Assembly: GCA_028829895.1 (NCBI GenBank)
Contig: CM054180.1
Location: 120,045,363-120,109,362, forward strand
DNA from: Sinotaia quadrata
Taxonomy: Eukaryota > Mollusca > Gastropoda > Architaenioglossa > Viviparidae
Length of the DNA: 64,000 bases
Reading direction: 5' to 3'
The translations under genes and the position numbers were made by a program. Positions 47,380 through 57,829 of the stretch are shown here, in pieces. Position 1 is the stretch's first letter; each line of letters starts with the position of its first letter. The notes under the pieces were generated by a model. The model saw only the letters and a list, made by a program, of their open reading frames with translations, was not told the origin of the DNA and did not search any database.

Positions 47380-47735
47380 TGCTATTCTCTCAAGGTTAAT
47401 TAAGGTGCCTTTGCCATATTTGGCTCCCTCACACAGAAATGCAATTGTAGCAATTTCTGGTAACTTCTTCATACTAGGGCATGTCCATCTGGATGCTTTG
47501 TGTAGACCAAACGTGTTCATCAGCTTCAGATCATTAGAGCTGGCAAATTCTAGGAGCCTTAAGCCTTTGTCTTACAATGGCATCCTCTCCTATTTTAGCA
47601 TTCCAGTCTCCTTGCAGCACATGAATGTCTTTCTTTGTGGTCTGGTCCAAGACTTCTTGCAGTTGATCATAGAATATTTCTTCATGACTGTCACAAGTGG
47701 GGTTAGTCGGTGTGAAGCTGGCTCGAGCTTATGAT
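47380..47735 (-). mobile_element. LINE fragment: APE-type endonuclease region
   Basis: The minus strand reads HEEIFYDQLQEVLDQTTKKD, then IHVLQGDWNAKIGEDA (the GDWNA motif at 47582-47614), and after a frameshift RLLEFASSNDLKLMNTFGLHKASR. This is the middle of the endonuclease domain of an APE-type non-LTR retrotransposon, of the same general type as the reverse transcriptase copy at 61518-63157. After a further frameshift only weak similarity remains, to about 47380. The piece lacks the N-terminal catalytic part and the reverse transcriptase, so it is a dead fragment. The plus-strand frame at 47405-47734 is its shadow. Confidence 0.85.
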
Positions 47736-47739
47736 CTTA

Positions 47740-48148
47740 AAATAGGCCTCTGTTTATCTCACTGCCTTTCTCACTTTTAATCTCTGTTTATCTCACTGGA
47801 TGTCATTCTCAATTTTAGTTTGTCCGTGTTTCTTACTGTTTTTCTCTTTCTCAATTTTAGTCTCTGTTTATCTCACTGCCTTTCTCACTTTTAATCTCTG
47901 TTTCTCTCAGTTTGGATGTCATTCTCAATTTTAGTCTCTCTGTGTTTCTTATTGTTTTTCTCTTTCTCACTTTTAATCTCTGTTTCTCTCACAGTTGGCC
48001 TGTCTTTCTCAATTTCCCTCTCTAATTATCTCTCACTGCATGACAGTCTGTCTCAATTTCTGTCTTTCGGTTTTCTTTGTCTGTCTCTACGACTGTTACT
48101 CTCGGTTAAATCTCTCTTTCTATTTCTTTCTCTCCATCATTGACTTCT

Positions 48149-48150
<2 letters not shown>
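47740..48150. repeat. Pyrimidine-rich diverged repeats
   Basis: Words of the type 'ctctgtttatctcactgcc' and 'tttctcacttttaat' recur about eight times at 35-60 bp spacing. The array merges into the CT microsatellite on the right. Confidence 0.7.

Positions 48151-48227
<77 letters not shown>
48151..48227. repeat. (CT)n microsatellite
   Basis: Pure CT run of about 36 units followed by CACACACA. Confidence 0.97.
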
Positions 48228-48232
<5 letters not shown>

Positions 48233-48587
48233 CTATCTATATCTTTGCCTCTGATCTCTTTCTCCCTATCTCCCCATCTTGTCACCATTTTATTTTTTTT
48301 TAAATGTGTCAGTGCACGTGATACTATTCAAATCTACACTGCATTGGAGAAATGGAAATACCTAATAAATGGCAGACCTCTCAATCTAGTACAGCTTTTA
48401 TTCTTTCAGCACAATCTTAAATTTATGCGCGCGCACACACAAAAGAAAAATGGAGCAAAAGTTTATTTTTAAACATTATTTTGCTAAAGAAAGACAACTC
48501 CCATTGTTGCAGAACGAGCTCGTGGTGAATGCTCTCACTTTCTGTGCCCACTCCCCCCCCCCACCCGGGCGGTTGGCACGTGTCAGT

Positions 48588-48677
48588 ATGGCGATGTCCT
48601 TTGTTGACCGTGACAATGACGTGCACAAGGCGATTGTTCTATTAAAAAAAATTACAGACGTGATTGATAGGAGTTAA
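48588..48677 (+). CDS. Short protein-like ORF, 29 codons
   Basis: ATG in a strong start context (A at -3, G at +4) opens MAMSFVDRDNDVHKAIVLLK and then KITDVIDRS before TAA. The second half would form a charged amphipathic helix. It lies in a GC-richer patch between repeats. No homologue is recognised and no splice site is convincing. It could be chance. Confidence 0.15.
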   Translation: MAMSFVDRDNDVHKAIVLLKKITDVIDRS

Positions 48678-48894
48678 CGTCTTGAAAATCGGCGGCGCTG
48701 ATTTACGGAAATCGTTTATTGTTCTTCAGTATTCTTCCGTGTGGATTCGGGCGTGCTTTATTGGTGCGTGCATGCGTGCGCGCGTGTTGGTTGCATATAA
48801 AAAAGAGGTACACTGTGCTAATCTGGTAGTTTTTCTTCAAATAACTGTGTATCATACTTTATTTAGCACAACAGTGTTTGCATTTTTTACAATA

Positions 48895-49195
48895 ATGTAT
48901 TTGCACAGAGCTGCATTGCTTTGCAAATTGCGTTTGTACAAAACTGCATTGCTTTGCAGATTGCATTTGTATAGAACTGCATTGCTTTGTAAACTGTATT
49001 TGTACAGAACTGTATTGCTTTGCAAATTGCGTTTGTATAGAACTGCATTGCTTTGCACAAACTGTATTTGTACAGAAATAGTATTGTATAATGTGTTTTT
49101 GTATTGTGTTGCATTGTGTATTTGTATATAAAAAATGTTTTTTTGTGTGGCTATACATATTTGTATTGTATTATGTATTTGTTCAGAAATGGGAT
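48895..49195. repeat. Minisatellite, 33 bp unit, ~6 copies
   Basis: 'ctgcattgctttg' anchors at 48911, 48944, 48977, 49010 and 49043 are 33 bp apart, separated by 'caaattgcgtttgtacagaa'. Several frames are open on both strands because 33 is a multiple of three. Confidence 0.95.
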
Positions 49196-49199
49196 CGCT

Positions 49200-50068
49200 T
49201 TACTCTATGTTTGTACAGATTTATTGTAATGTTTTACTTGTTTGTATTAACTTATATTGTATGCTGTGCACAGATTTGCATACTTTGGAAGCCAAATTGC
49301 TGCTTATGGTCTGAAAAATCATATTTCCTTTACTCACTTATTCTTGAGACAGGTATCATTGTTATTGTAGAGTATACATTCATTCTTCACTGTTGACTTG
49401 GAAGGAAACCATTTTCATCTAATTGCAATCAACTATTTATCATATGGGGACAGTCAAAAATATGCATTTGAATTACAGGACAGGTGAGAAGCCATTGCTT
49501 GCTTCTATCTGCTGCCGGTACAGCCAAAAGTAGACAACAGGGACGTCAGGAAAAGTGTTGAAGGGAGAGGGGGGGGGGTTGTAAGACCATAAGTGAATAG
49601 TTGCTAATTTAGGGGAGGGGGGTTGTAATCAAACTAAAACTTGCACTGACAACCTCAGCTGCATATCAGAGAGCTGGTATTGTAGATTGATTTTACATGT
49701 TTTAAATAGAATGTTTCTAGATTTTGCAATTTTCTTAATTATAATTATTTGTGAATAGGAACGTTACATATATTCATTCTTTTACAAAGATGTTCGAGTG
49801 GCATAAGCAAGTAGTCTATTAGAAAATTTACATTGGTGTAACTTGTAAAGTGCACATACTGTAGAGCGCTATTTCTTCCTTGGGAAATTGTGAAACTCTA
49901 ATTCTGAGAATGACGTATTCCCTTATTCATACATATAATTAAATAGTGAAGTAGAGGACCATTACTTTTGAATTGTAATGATGAACTGTTTAATTTTCTG
50001 GAAAGTTGATTTGTTTGTTGTCCTTGTACGACAGCTGATGTCGTTGTAATCTATAATAATGACGGATT
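49200..50068. other. Gene-free AT-rich stretch
   Basis: A G run lies at about 49569-49578. No exon, array or RNA gene is visible. Confidence 0.4.
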
Positions 50069-50288
50069 CTTTAGACAACGGTTGCAAAAACAGCGGCCCG
50101 AGACAGGGCTCTATGCGGCCCCCGGAGGACTTTTGGATGTTACCATTATTACGAATGTAAAGCACATTATTTCATTATTTGTGTGTTTGTTTCTTTTACT
50201 GAGCTAACCATGTGGCGGCCCTCCACGCACTATCAATTGGAAATTTGGCCATCTGGCCTAAAAAGTTTGTGCACCCCCTGCTTTAGAC
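50069..50288. mobile_element. hAT-type MITE with perfect 8-bp target duplication
   Basis: The body is 50077-50280 (204 bp) and is flanked by identical CTTTAGAC at 50069-50076 and 50281-50288. The right end read on the minus strand is CAGGGGGTGCACAAAC. The left end, AACGGTTGCAAAAAC, is its imperfect counterpart. GGCC-rich words follow inside both ends. The 8-bp duplication and CAGGG end are characteristic of hAT elements. No transposase is encoded. Confidence 0.88.
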
Positions 50289-50616
50289 TATAAAGTGGCT
50301 AATAATAGTACGTTAATGTTGGTTTGATTGAAAGTAACAATGATACAGGATGTATATTGAGATTACCCTTGATTTAGAGTAATGATATTGTAAGAACCGC
50401 ATAAACCTCTCACTATTGCCACAAAACTTGTAAATGAAGATTAAACTATTAGATTGCAGGGGCTGTTGTTATCCTCTCGTCAACTTAGAAGAATGGGTCT
50501 GGGACCCAGATTCCTAATCTAGGAGTACAATTGGTTATGTAGCCTTGAGCTAGAAAGGGGTGTGTGTGTTGATATGACACCATGCGGCTTCATCATCACT
50601 ATCTATCACTACGGAT

Positions 50617-50992
50617 GATCCAGATGGGGCGAGAGGAATAAAGGATCTAGAACTCTTGTGCAATAAATGTCAAACTAATGATCCAGATGGGTCAAAAGGA
50701 ATAAAGGGCCCAGAACTCTTGTGCAATAAATGACAAACTAATGATCCAGACGGGTCAAAAGGAATAAAGGACCCAGAACTCTTGTGCAATAAATGACAAA
50801 CTAATGATCCAGATGGGTCAAAAGAAATAAAGGGCCCAGAACTCTTGTGCAATAAATGACAAACTAATGATCCAGATGGGTCAAAAGGAATAAAGAACCC
50901 AGAACTCTTGTGCAATAAATGACAAACTAATGATCCAGATGGGTCAAAAGGAATAAAGGGCCCAGAACTCTTGTGCAATAAATGACAAACTA
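50617..50992. repeat. Minisatellite, 63 bp unit, 6 copies
   Basis: 'gatccagatgggtcaaaagg' anchors at 50617 (variant), 50680, 50743 and onward at 63-bp steps, each followed by 'aataaagggcccagaactc' and 'ttgtgcaataaatgacaaac'. Divergence is very low. The 102-residue minus frame (HKSSGPFIPFDPSGSLVCHL periodicity) results from a stop-free 63-bp unit. Confidence 0.97.
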
Positions 50993-50994
50993 AT

Positions 50995-51465
50995 ATGGGA
51001 ATAGTGTGAAAGTTATACGCGTGATTGCTTTTAACTTGTAAATTTCATTTGATTACTTTTGTCTTTAAATTATCATCGATCCCAGTAAACATTCAGAAAT
51101 ATGAATACATTTTTAGTCTATTATTCAGAAATTTTATCATCAAATGTTGTTCCTCATTGCTGACACAACATGCATTAATCCGTTAAATTGAATGGTTTGG
51201 CAAGCACTTTATTTTGTCAGCACATTCTGTGACATAAGTTAAAATTTGGTGAGCACTCTACAAACAAACATGTCTGTCAGCAATCTTTGTAGATCCCATT
51301 TGAAAGCATATTGCGATTGGTCAATTTTTCCTTATTTCATATTCGCATACCAAGCGAGTGAGTAGCCCTTTATATAATTTTGCCTTTCTAAATCCGAAAC
51401 TGGATGTGGATTGGTTTAATATAATCAAAAAATAAGTCTCAGCAAAATCACAAAACTGTTGCAGA
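50995..51465. other. Gene-free AT-rich stretch
   Basis: No repeat or coding signal is seen. Confidence 0.4.
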
Positions 51466-51467
51466 AT

Positions 51468-51481
51468 CTATCTGTCTATCC

Positions 51482-51569
<88 letters not shown>

Positions 51570-51570
51570 G
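51468..51570. repeat. (ATCT)n microsatellite
   Basis: Almost pure ATCT run of about 25 units (GATA on the minus strand). Confidence 0.97.
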
Positions 51571-51744
51571 TGAGTCACATGCAACAAAGTGGACAGTCTG
51601 TGGCATTCACTCCCTTGTTATGGGCCAATGCATAGAAGGCATTCCCACTAACCCACATTAAAATATTCGTGATTTTGCTAAAATCAAATCAGCCACAATC
51701 AGAGTACAATACTTGAGACAAAATCTATAGGCGATCAAGAAAAA

Positions 51745-52345
51745 AAATAGTCCAAGATATCCTGACTCAAAGGCCGAGATAATCTGTATTAAAGCAAGAT
51801 TTCTTGTGTCATACGTCGATATATTACTGTTTACAGGCCGAGATATCTCAAGCCATAGACCAAGATATTACGAGTCAAAGGATTATAGCATCCCAAGTTA
51901 CAGCCAAGTTACGAGTCAAAGGATTATAGCATCCCAAGTTACAGCCAAGTTACGAGTCAAAGGATTATAGCATCCCAAGTTACAGCCAAGTTACGAGTCA
52001 AAGGATTATAGCATCCCAAGTTACAGACAAAGATACCTCGAGCCACTGGTCTATAACGTCCCAAGTTATAAGATTACTAAGATTTCCCGAGTCATAGATT
52101 TTCACATCTTAATTTATAGATTAAGATATCCCTAGACGAGGCATTTAACATCACACGTTATAGACTAAGATATCCCTAGTCATAGGCTTTAAACATCCCA
52201 AGTTATAGACTAAGATATCCCTATCACATACCAAAATACTTCAAATCGTAAGCCCAAAATGCCCCGAGTCACAGACCAAGATACCCCCGGTCATTAACCG
52301 ATATACTTTGAGCCAGAGACCGAGAAACGTGCACCCCAAGTCGAG
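51745..52345. repeat. Minisatellite, 41 bp unit (4 good copies) with diverged flanks
   Basis: 'gtcaaaggattatagcatcc' anchors at 51874, 51915, 51956 and 51997 define an exact 41-bp period. On both sides older variants of 'agatatc(cc)gagtcatag' continue the array with 35-45 bp spacing. Confidence 0.93.
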
Positions 52346-52417
52346 ACCGAGACAACCCGACCTGCACCCGAGACTTTAACAACATTGCCTATGACCACCA
52401 GTTGCTGATGAATATTC

Positions 52418-52510
52418 ATGAGTGCTGGATTCAGTCTAGACGAAATAAAAAAGTTCTTTTCTGTCTACGACTACGACGAGGTCGAGCAGGCAATTTCCAT
52501 GTATTATTAG
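52418..52510 (+). CDS. Short protein-like ORF, 30 codons
   Basis: ATG, preceded by an in-frame TGA six bases upstream, opens MSAGFSLDEIKKFFSVYDYD and then EVEQAISMYY before TAG. The composition is protein-like, with an acidic DYDEVEQ stretch. A GTGAGT donor word (52526-52531) lies just past the stop. No family is recognised; it may be chance or a fragment of a lost gene. Confidence 0.18.
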   Translation: MSAGFSLDEIKKFFSVYDYDEVEQAISMYY

Positions 52511-52514
52511 AAGT

Positions 52515-52920
52515 ATTATGTTGGTGAGTTTTTTTTTTTAAAGCTTTAAAAACTGTCTGCAGCATTCTTTCATAGCAATTCGTTGATCTTTTTCGAATTG
52601 TTACAATAAATTGCGTAAGGAAAGCGCGTTCAGAGAGAAAGAAGGAAAGAAAGAAATAAAAGGTTGATCTGTATTTGTGTGTATGTGAGAGAGAGGGAGA
52701 GAATGAGAGAGAGTATATGAGAGCTAGGGGAAGAGAGTGAGTGAGAAAGTGTGTGTGAGAGAGAGATAGTGAAAGAAACTTTGAGAGATAGACTAAAAGA
52801 GAAAGTCAGAAAAAGTGAGATGTGAGAAAGAGACAGACAGACAGTCTGAGGGGGAGAGAGTTACAGACAGATATGGACTAATACTACAAGACAGATAGAC
52901 ATGGCGAGTACTTCTGTGTT
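52515..52920. other. Purine-rich low-complexity stretch
   Basis: GAGAGA and GAAAG words dominate 52640-52860. No gene is seen. Confidence 0.6.
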
Positions 52921-52921
52921 G

Positions 52922-52997
<76 letters not shown>

Positions 52998-53020
52998 TGT
53001 GTGTGTGTGTGTGTGTGTGT
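52921..53020. repeat. (GTGC)n then (GT)n microsatellite
   Basis: GTGC tetramers, about 19 in a row, pass into a GT run near 52998. The Cys/Arg/Ala frames here are artefacts. Confidence 0.97.
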
Positions 53021-53746
53021 ACGTGTAGGTGTGTGCATGTGTTTATGTGTGTGCGCAATGTGCGTGCGTTTGTGTATGAGAAAAAGGGACACAGAAACAA
53101 AACATAGCAGAGTAAGAAGTGAATGGCGAAAATAAAATCAGACTACATCACTTTTCGAATTCTAAATTAATCTGAATTCTTACTGGCTGTATTTACTAGA
53201 TAATTGCCAACATAATGCCTAGCTTAAGATTTTAATAAAATCAAATTCATTATCAAGAAAAAATATTATATCTCTCTCAGCTAAAAACAATCACCATAAA
53301 AAAATGTATATATATAATGAGAGGTTTGCTCGCCATTTTATATGTGAAATGGTTAGACCATTCACGGGTTAACTTCTGTCCCGGCCTAACTGCGGAGGCA
53401 AGTGTAACCTCTAGATACAGATAGCCCCTGAATAAATTAAAATCTAGAGTCTAGAGACTGTCTGCAGTGCGTTCATAGACAGTGCAGAAGTGAATAAGTT
53501 AGGGCGTGATTACTATTTTTCTTCAAAATCTAACAGGTGAAATCAATCCAACTCTCAGAATAATTCGCAGATCAGTAGTTCCTATTTGCTTTGTAAATAA
53601 TACCCTGGGTACGACTAGAATGCTTCAAGTAATCTGTATCATGTCGCCAATTCCCCTTGGTGTTGGGGATGATTTGTAGTAGGGATTGAGGTAAGGGCTG
53701 GGGGAAGTGCATATGTGTGTGCGTGTGCGTGTGCGTGCGTGCGTGC

Positions 53747-53783
<37 letters not shown>

Positions 53784-55315
53784 TGGATTCAGATCAGCGG
53801 AAGACTAAAATTCACTTTCGTAGTTAGCGCCATAAATCTTGCTTCTCCACGAATACGCCTCGTTATAGTGTAATGAGATATTTTTTTACTCACCTCCACC
53901 CCGATCACTTACCCCTTTTAAAAAAAAAATAAATAAACGTTCCTAGTGCCTCTGTTAAAAGTGAATTATATCTTAAAGGCCTGAAGTGTGTGCGGAGTGT
54001 AGGAAGTACTTGTATATTCAGGAAAGATTTAAATTATGACAGTGTGAAGAGTGTATTTGTACGTGCGTTTTTGTGTGTCTGTATGTGTGTGTGCAAATAA
54101 TAAGATGGTGATAGTGAAACACTAAGCAGGTACAAGATGGTGGTGGTGAAACACTAAACAGACACTAAGATTTTGATGGTGAAACACAAAACAAGTAGGC
54201 AAAGATGGTATGGTGAAACCACTAAAAATGATGGTGGTGGTAAAAACTCGATTTGTCAGTAGTTCTGTGTGGCGCCATGTATGCGATGCAACGCTCACCT
54301 TGACGCATGTTTGTGTGGAAAAAAAAATTCATTGCCCCGAAGAACAACCCTCATCACAGCCATCAGGTGATGGAACTTGGAATGCGAAATTAATTAGTGG
54401 AACATGCATTTTCTCCATTACTTTAACGCCGGAAATGACGCACAGAAAAGTGAACAGATAGAAAGTAGACCTTAGCGAAAAATACTTAGGATGCTAATTC
54501 AATTAAAATCTGTACATAGAGACATTTGACGTGTCTTGTAACACCTTGAAATTATAACTTAAGCTACTAATCATACTTATTCAGCTCTTGTTTATTATTA
54601 CTAATTATTGTTTTTATTTATTTATTTCTATTTTTTATTTTCTTGTTTACTTCTTCGAGTCGAATGTTAAGTGCAGTATTCTGACATGCAATATCAGTGT
54701 AGAAATGTAACTTATTATTTTGATGGAGTAGCGTTGGTAATTCATTGCGGGTGTAATGGCGAACCAAACTGCTAGTCTGACGTCACATTTCTGTATGCAC
54801 AACTACACATGGAGGCCATAAATACCATTTGAAGGAACATTAAGACTGTAGTCAAGATCATATGAAGACCGGCGCACACCACCAATAAACGCATGCAATT
54901 TGGGGTGTAGCGTTAAAGGAATCCCGTAACTAGATTCTGCATCAATACCACCACGTGCCATCCTGCCTTGGTTCTACTCATCCGGATGTAGAGGCTAGGA
55001 GAAGACGGTTAAAGATCAAGATCCTTCCGTGTCCCGAAAGAAGAGTTGGCATATACTCTCATCCACGACTATTCCAAACAGTTCTAGTATTCTCACAATC
55101 AGGTGCAACTTTGGTTGATTCGCGGGTTTTTATTTTTTTTATTGTTTGTTGGGGGGTTTCCTTCTGCGTCTATTGTTTGCTCTGATTTCACATACTTCCC
55201 TTAATACAACCTTTATCATGCTCTCTTTCATGCATCAGAGAAGACTAAGAATAAAAACAAACAAGAAACGGTCTTGAGTATTAGAAAAGTATAGAATCAT
55301 ACACGCAAAAAAAAA
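53021..55315. other. Gene-free stretch with small repeats
   Basis: Contains a GT/GC microsatellite (about 53710-53782) and three to four diverged copies of 'gatggtgatggtgaaacacta' (about 54100-54240). The CpG-bearing segments 53330-53560 and 54750-55080 are single copy, but no exon can be defined in them. The frames at 54210-54461 and 54955-55185 have no recognisable domain. Confidence 0.4.
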
Positions 55316-55324
55316 AAGGATTAA

Positions 55325-55537
55325 CAGGGTGGCCCAAAAGTAGGTTTACAGTTATTAAACTACCTTTTATATGGACATGCTTAATGTTGAAGGAAGACAT
55401 TTTGAGCATCAGAGAGATTAAATTGTTTATGTTTATGTTTATGTTAACAGGTATAACGAATTTCCCGCTGTTCTAGTGTCGAATTTGCAAATAAATAGTC
55501 TACGTGATAACTGTAAACCTACTTTTGGGCCACCCTG
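55325..55537. mobile_element. Mariner-like MITE with perfect 31-bp inverted ends
   Basis: 55325-55355 and 55507-55537 are exact reverse complements over 31 bases. The left end begins CAGGGTGGCCCAAAAGTAGG and continues TTTACAGTTAT. The flanking dinucleotides are AA on the left and TA on the right, consistent with a TA target site with one change. The 213-bp body has no coding capacity and includes a TGTTTA tandem motif. CAGGGTG(G/T)CCCAAAAGT is a typical mariner-type end. Identical arms imply recent mobility or conversion. Confidence 0.92.
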
Positions 55538-55799
55538 TATAAAAAAATTAAATCTACAACATTGAAAAAAAAAGTCCATACACCTCAATCAAGATATAAT
55601 TTCATTTAATGCTCTTGTATTTCTCATAAGTATCCTGCATTTTAAAATTATTACAGCCATACCATTCCTTACTCGAATGCAATTTGTCTTTTGTGACAGC
55701 TCCAAGTGAGAGGTTAGTTTACTGGTAGCCCTCCACTATGAGGAGTCGATGCGATAAGTGCAAAGGGGCTTTTAACACAAGTGCTCTTGTTTCCAATTA

Positions 55800-56170
55800 C
55801 AGTCTCTCTTTTCTCTTTTCTCTCTCTCTTTTCTTTCTCTCTTTTCCTCTCTCTCTTTTCTCTCTTTTCCTCTCTCTCTTCTGTCTTTTCTCTCTCTCTC
55901 TTCTGTCTTTTCTCTCTTTTCCTCTCTCTCTCTTCTCTCTTTTCCTCTCTCATTTCTCTCATTTCCTTTCTCTCTTTTCCTCTCTCTCTCTTCTCTCTTT
56001 TCTCTCTTTTCCTCGCTCTCCTTTCTCTCTCTCTTCTCTCTTCTCACTTTTCTCTCTTTTCCTCTCTCTCTCTCATTTCTCTTTCGCTCTTTTCCTCTCT
56101 CTCACTTCTCTTTTCTCTCTTTTCCTCTCTCTCTCTTTTCTCTCATTTCCTCTCCCTCTTTCTCTTTCTT
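55800..56170. repeat. Long polypyrimidine tract
   Basis: About 365 bp made almost wholly of C and T, built from 'tctctcttttcctctctc' variants. The LSLFSLF and KREKRE frames on the two strands are artefacts. Confidence 0.95.
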
Positions 56171-56640
56171 ATCAAAGAAATGATAGTGAAATAGAGAATA
56201 AGAATAAAAAATAAGAACACGGAGAGAAGAACAAATAAAAGGAAGAATAAAAATTAAACAGGAAGAACAACAAGAATGAAAACAATAAGAACAAGCATAT
56301 AAAGAAAGTCAAGAAAAAAATAGAAGACGAATAAAACGAGCAGAAAGAATATCAAGTGAATAGAGAAGAGGAAACAAAAGAAGAAAGAAATACAAGAAGA
56401 ATGACAACAAGAACAGGAAAAAAAAGAAGAAATATAAAAATAAGAAAAATAAGAACAAGATGAAGGAAAAAAAGAAGCTGAATAAGAAAGAACAACAAAG
56501 GAAAAAGAGCAAGAAAACCCAGAAGCAGAAATAAGAAATACAAAGAACAACAAGAAACAAAAAAGGAAACAATTAACATATAAAAGAAGAACAAGGAAGA
56601 AGAATAACAGCAATCAGAAATTAAGAAGCAACATATGGCG
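56171..56640. repeat. Long A-rich purine-biased tract
   Basis: Dominated by 'aagaaga', 'aataagaa' and 'acaagaa' words with few T residues. It lies directly after the pyrimidine tract. No gene is present; the minus-strand frames are phenylalanine/leucine runs. Confidence 0.85.
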
Positions 56641-56874
56641 AAAATAATATGTGGCAAATGACAAACGAGGAAAGACCAACTTCCCTTACCCACCCACATC
56701 GAAAGTACCACCCACGTCACCCAAGATATTGCATTGGAGTACTCCTGGATATGAGTTGCACGGAAAGTCACGCAGCAACTCATTACCACCAACCCCACAC
56801 ACATCAATCCACCACCCCACCCACTACAAACAAGGCAAAAATTTAGCGGGAAAAAAGAAAAAGACGGTGTCAAC

Positions 56875-57295
56875 TTACAACTCAGCCTGTTTCCGGGTAC
56901 GATCATCTATGCCAGCCTACAGGGTTACTGACACTTTCCAAGCACAAGTTTTGACTGCATTTAGCTCAAACTGTTTCCGGGTACGATCTTCCAAGGCAGT
57001 CTACAAGGGTACTGACACATTTCAAGCACTAGTTTTGACTGCATTTAGCTCAAACTGTTTCCGGGTACGATCTTCCAAAGCAGTCTACAAGGGTACTGAC
57101 ATATCTCAAGCACTAGTTTTGACTGCATTCAGCTCAAACTGTTTCAGGGTACGATCATCCAAGACAGCCTACAATGGTACTGACACATTTCAGGCACTAG
57201 TTTTAAGCTCCACCTGTTTCCGTGTACGATCTTCTATGCCAGCCTTCATGGGTACTGACGTGTTTCAAGCACTAGTTATGATTGCATTAGCTTAG
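56875..57295 (+). repeat. 84-bp tandem repeat with an open frame, 5 copies
   Basis: A unit of 84 bp ('tgtttccgggtacgatcttc' onward to 'gactgcatttagctcaaac') is repeated five times. The third spacer and the last copy are shortened or diverged. In one plus-strand frame every copy is open and encodes CFRVRSSKAVYKGTDTFQAL followed by VLTAFSSN. The frame opens at 56651 and ends at a TAG at 57293-57295. The peptide repeat is conserved across copies, but a stop-free unit divisible by three is enough to explain that. No domain is recognised. Confidence 0.85.
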
Positions 57296-57500
57296 GCATG
57301 GTCTACAAAATAATGTTGACAATTTTATATTTTCTTTTGTCTGTGTGCGTGTGTTGTAGCAAGGTATATTGTAAAATATATCGTGTAAAATGTCAATAAT
57401 ATATAATAAGGATGTATACCTGATATATGCAAAGAGCAGAGGCATCAATACAGGTTTATAAAAAATTCATAAGGTGAAAATAACTAGGATATTTTTATAA
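57296..57500. other. AT-rich spacer
   Basis: No feature is visible. Confidence 0.4.
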
Positions 57501-57502
57501 AA

Positions 57503-57823
57503 TTATAGCAATAACAATTTTAAACGATTTCGTTTTTCGCTCTCAAAAGAGAGCATTGCACGGAAAGATAGGCACAGTCCTGTGGTTGATAGGAGATTAG
57601 TTTTAGTTCCCCACCCCCAGCCCGTTAGCAGTTCGTTCTCAAAAACAGAGGCAACGTTCACACTTGAGAAAGCTTGCTGCTCATCTTGTGATGGATGTGA
57701 ACGTTTAGCGCATACGTCACTGTTATTTTGTCTGCTCGCTGCTTCCAGGAACAACAGTGAATAGTTTTCTTCAACATCTGCTGGAAATACAGCGACTAAA
57801 GCATTGGTCGGACCGCACAACAA
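57503..57823 (-). CDS. Hypothetical ORF, 106 codons
   Basis: Minus-strand frame with mixed, non-repetitive composition (for example ADVEENYSLLFLEAASRQ and VNVASVFENELLTGWG). A possible acceptor CTGTATTTCCAG lies inside it near 57782-57793, which could make the downstream part an exon. No family is recognised, and the opposite strand is also partly open. This is weak evidence of coding. Confidence 0.15.
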   Translation of the reverse strand: MLCGPTNALVAVFPADVEENYSLLFLEAASRQNNSDVCAKRSHPSQDEQQAFSSVNVASVFENELLTGWGWGTKTNLLSTTGLCLSFRAMLSFESEKRNRLKLLLL

Positions 57824-57829
57824 TTTCGC

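Noticed and set aside
47405..47734. 109-residue plus frame
   Set aside because: It is the antisense shadow of the LINE endonuclease fragment on the minus strand.
50670..50978. 102-residue periodic frame (HKSSGPFIPFDPSGS)
   Set aside because: Explained by the almost perfect 63-bp tandem unit. There is no start context, splice site or domain.
56254..56906. 119- and 184-residue Phe/Leu-rich minus frames
   Set aside because: Translation of the A-rich tract; the composition is an artefact that only resembles membrane segments.
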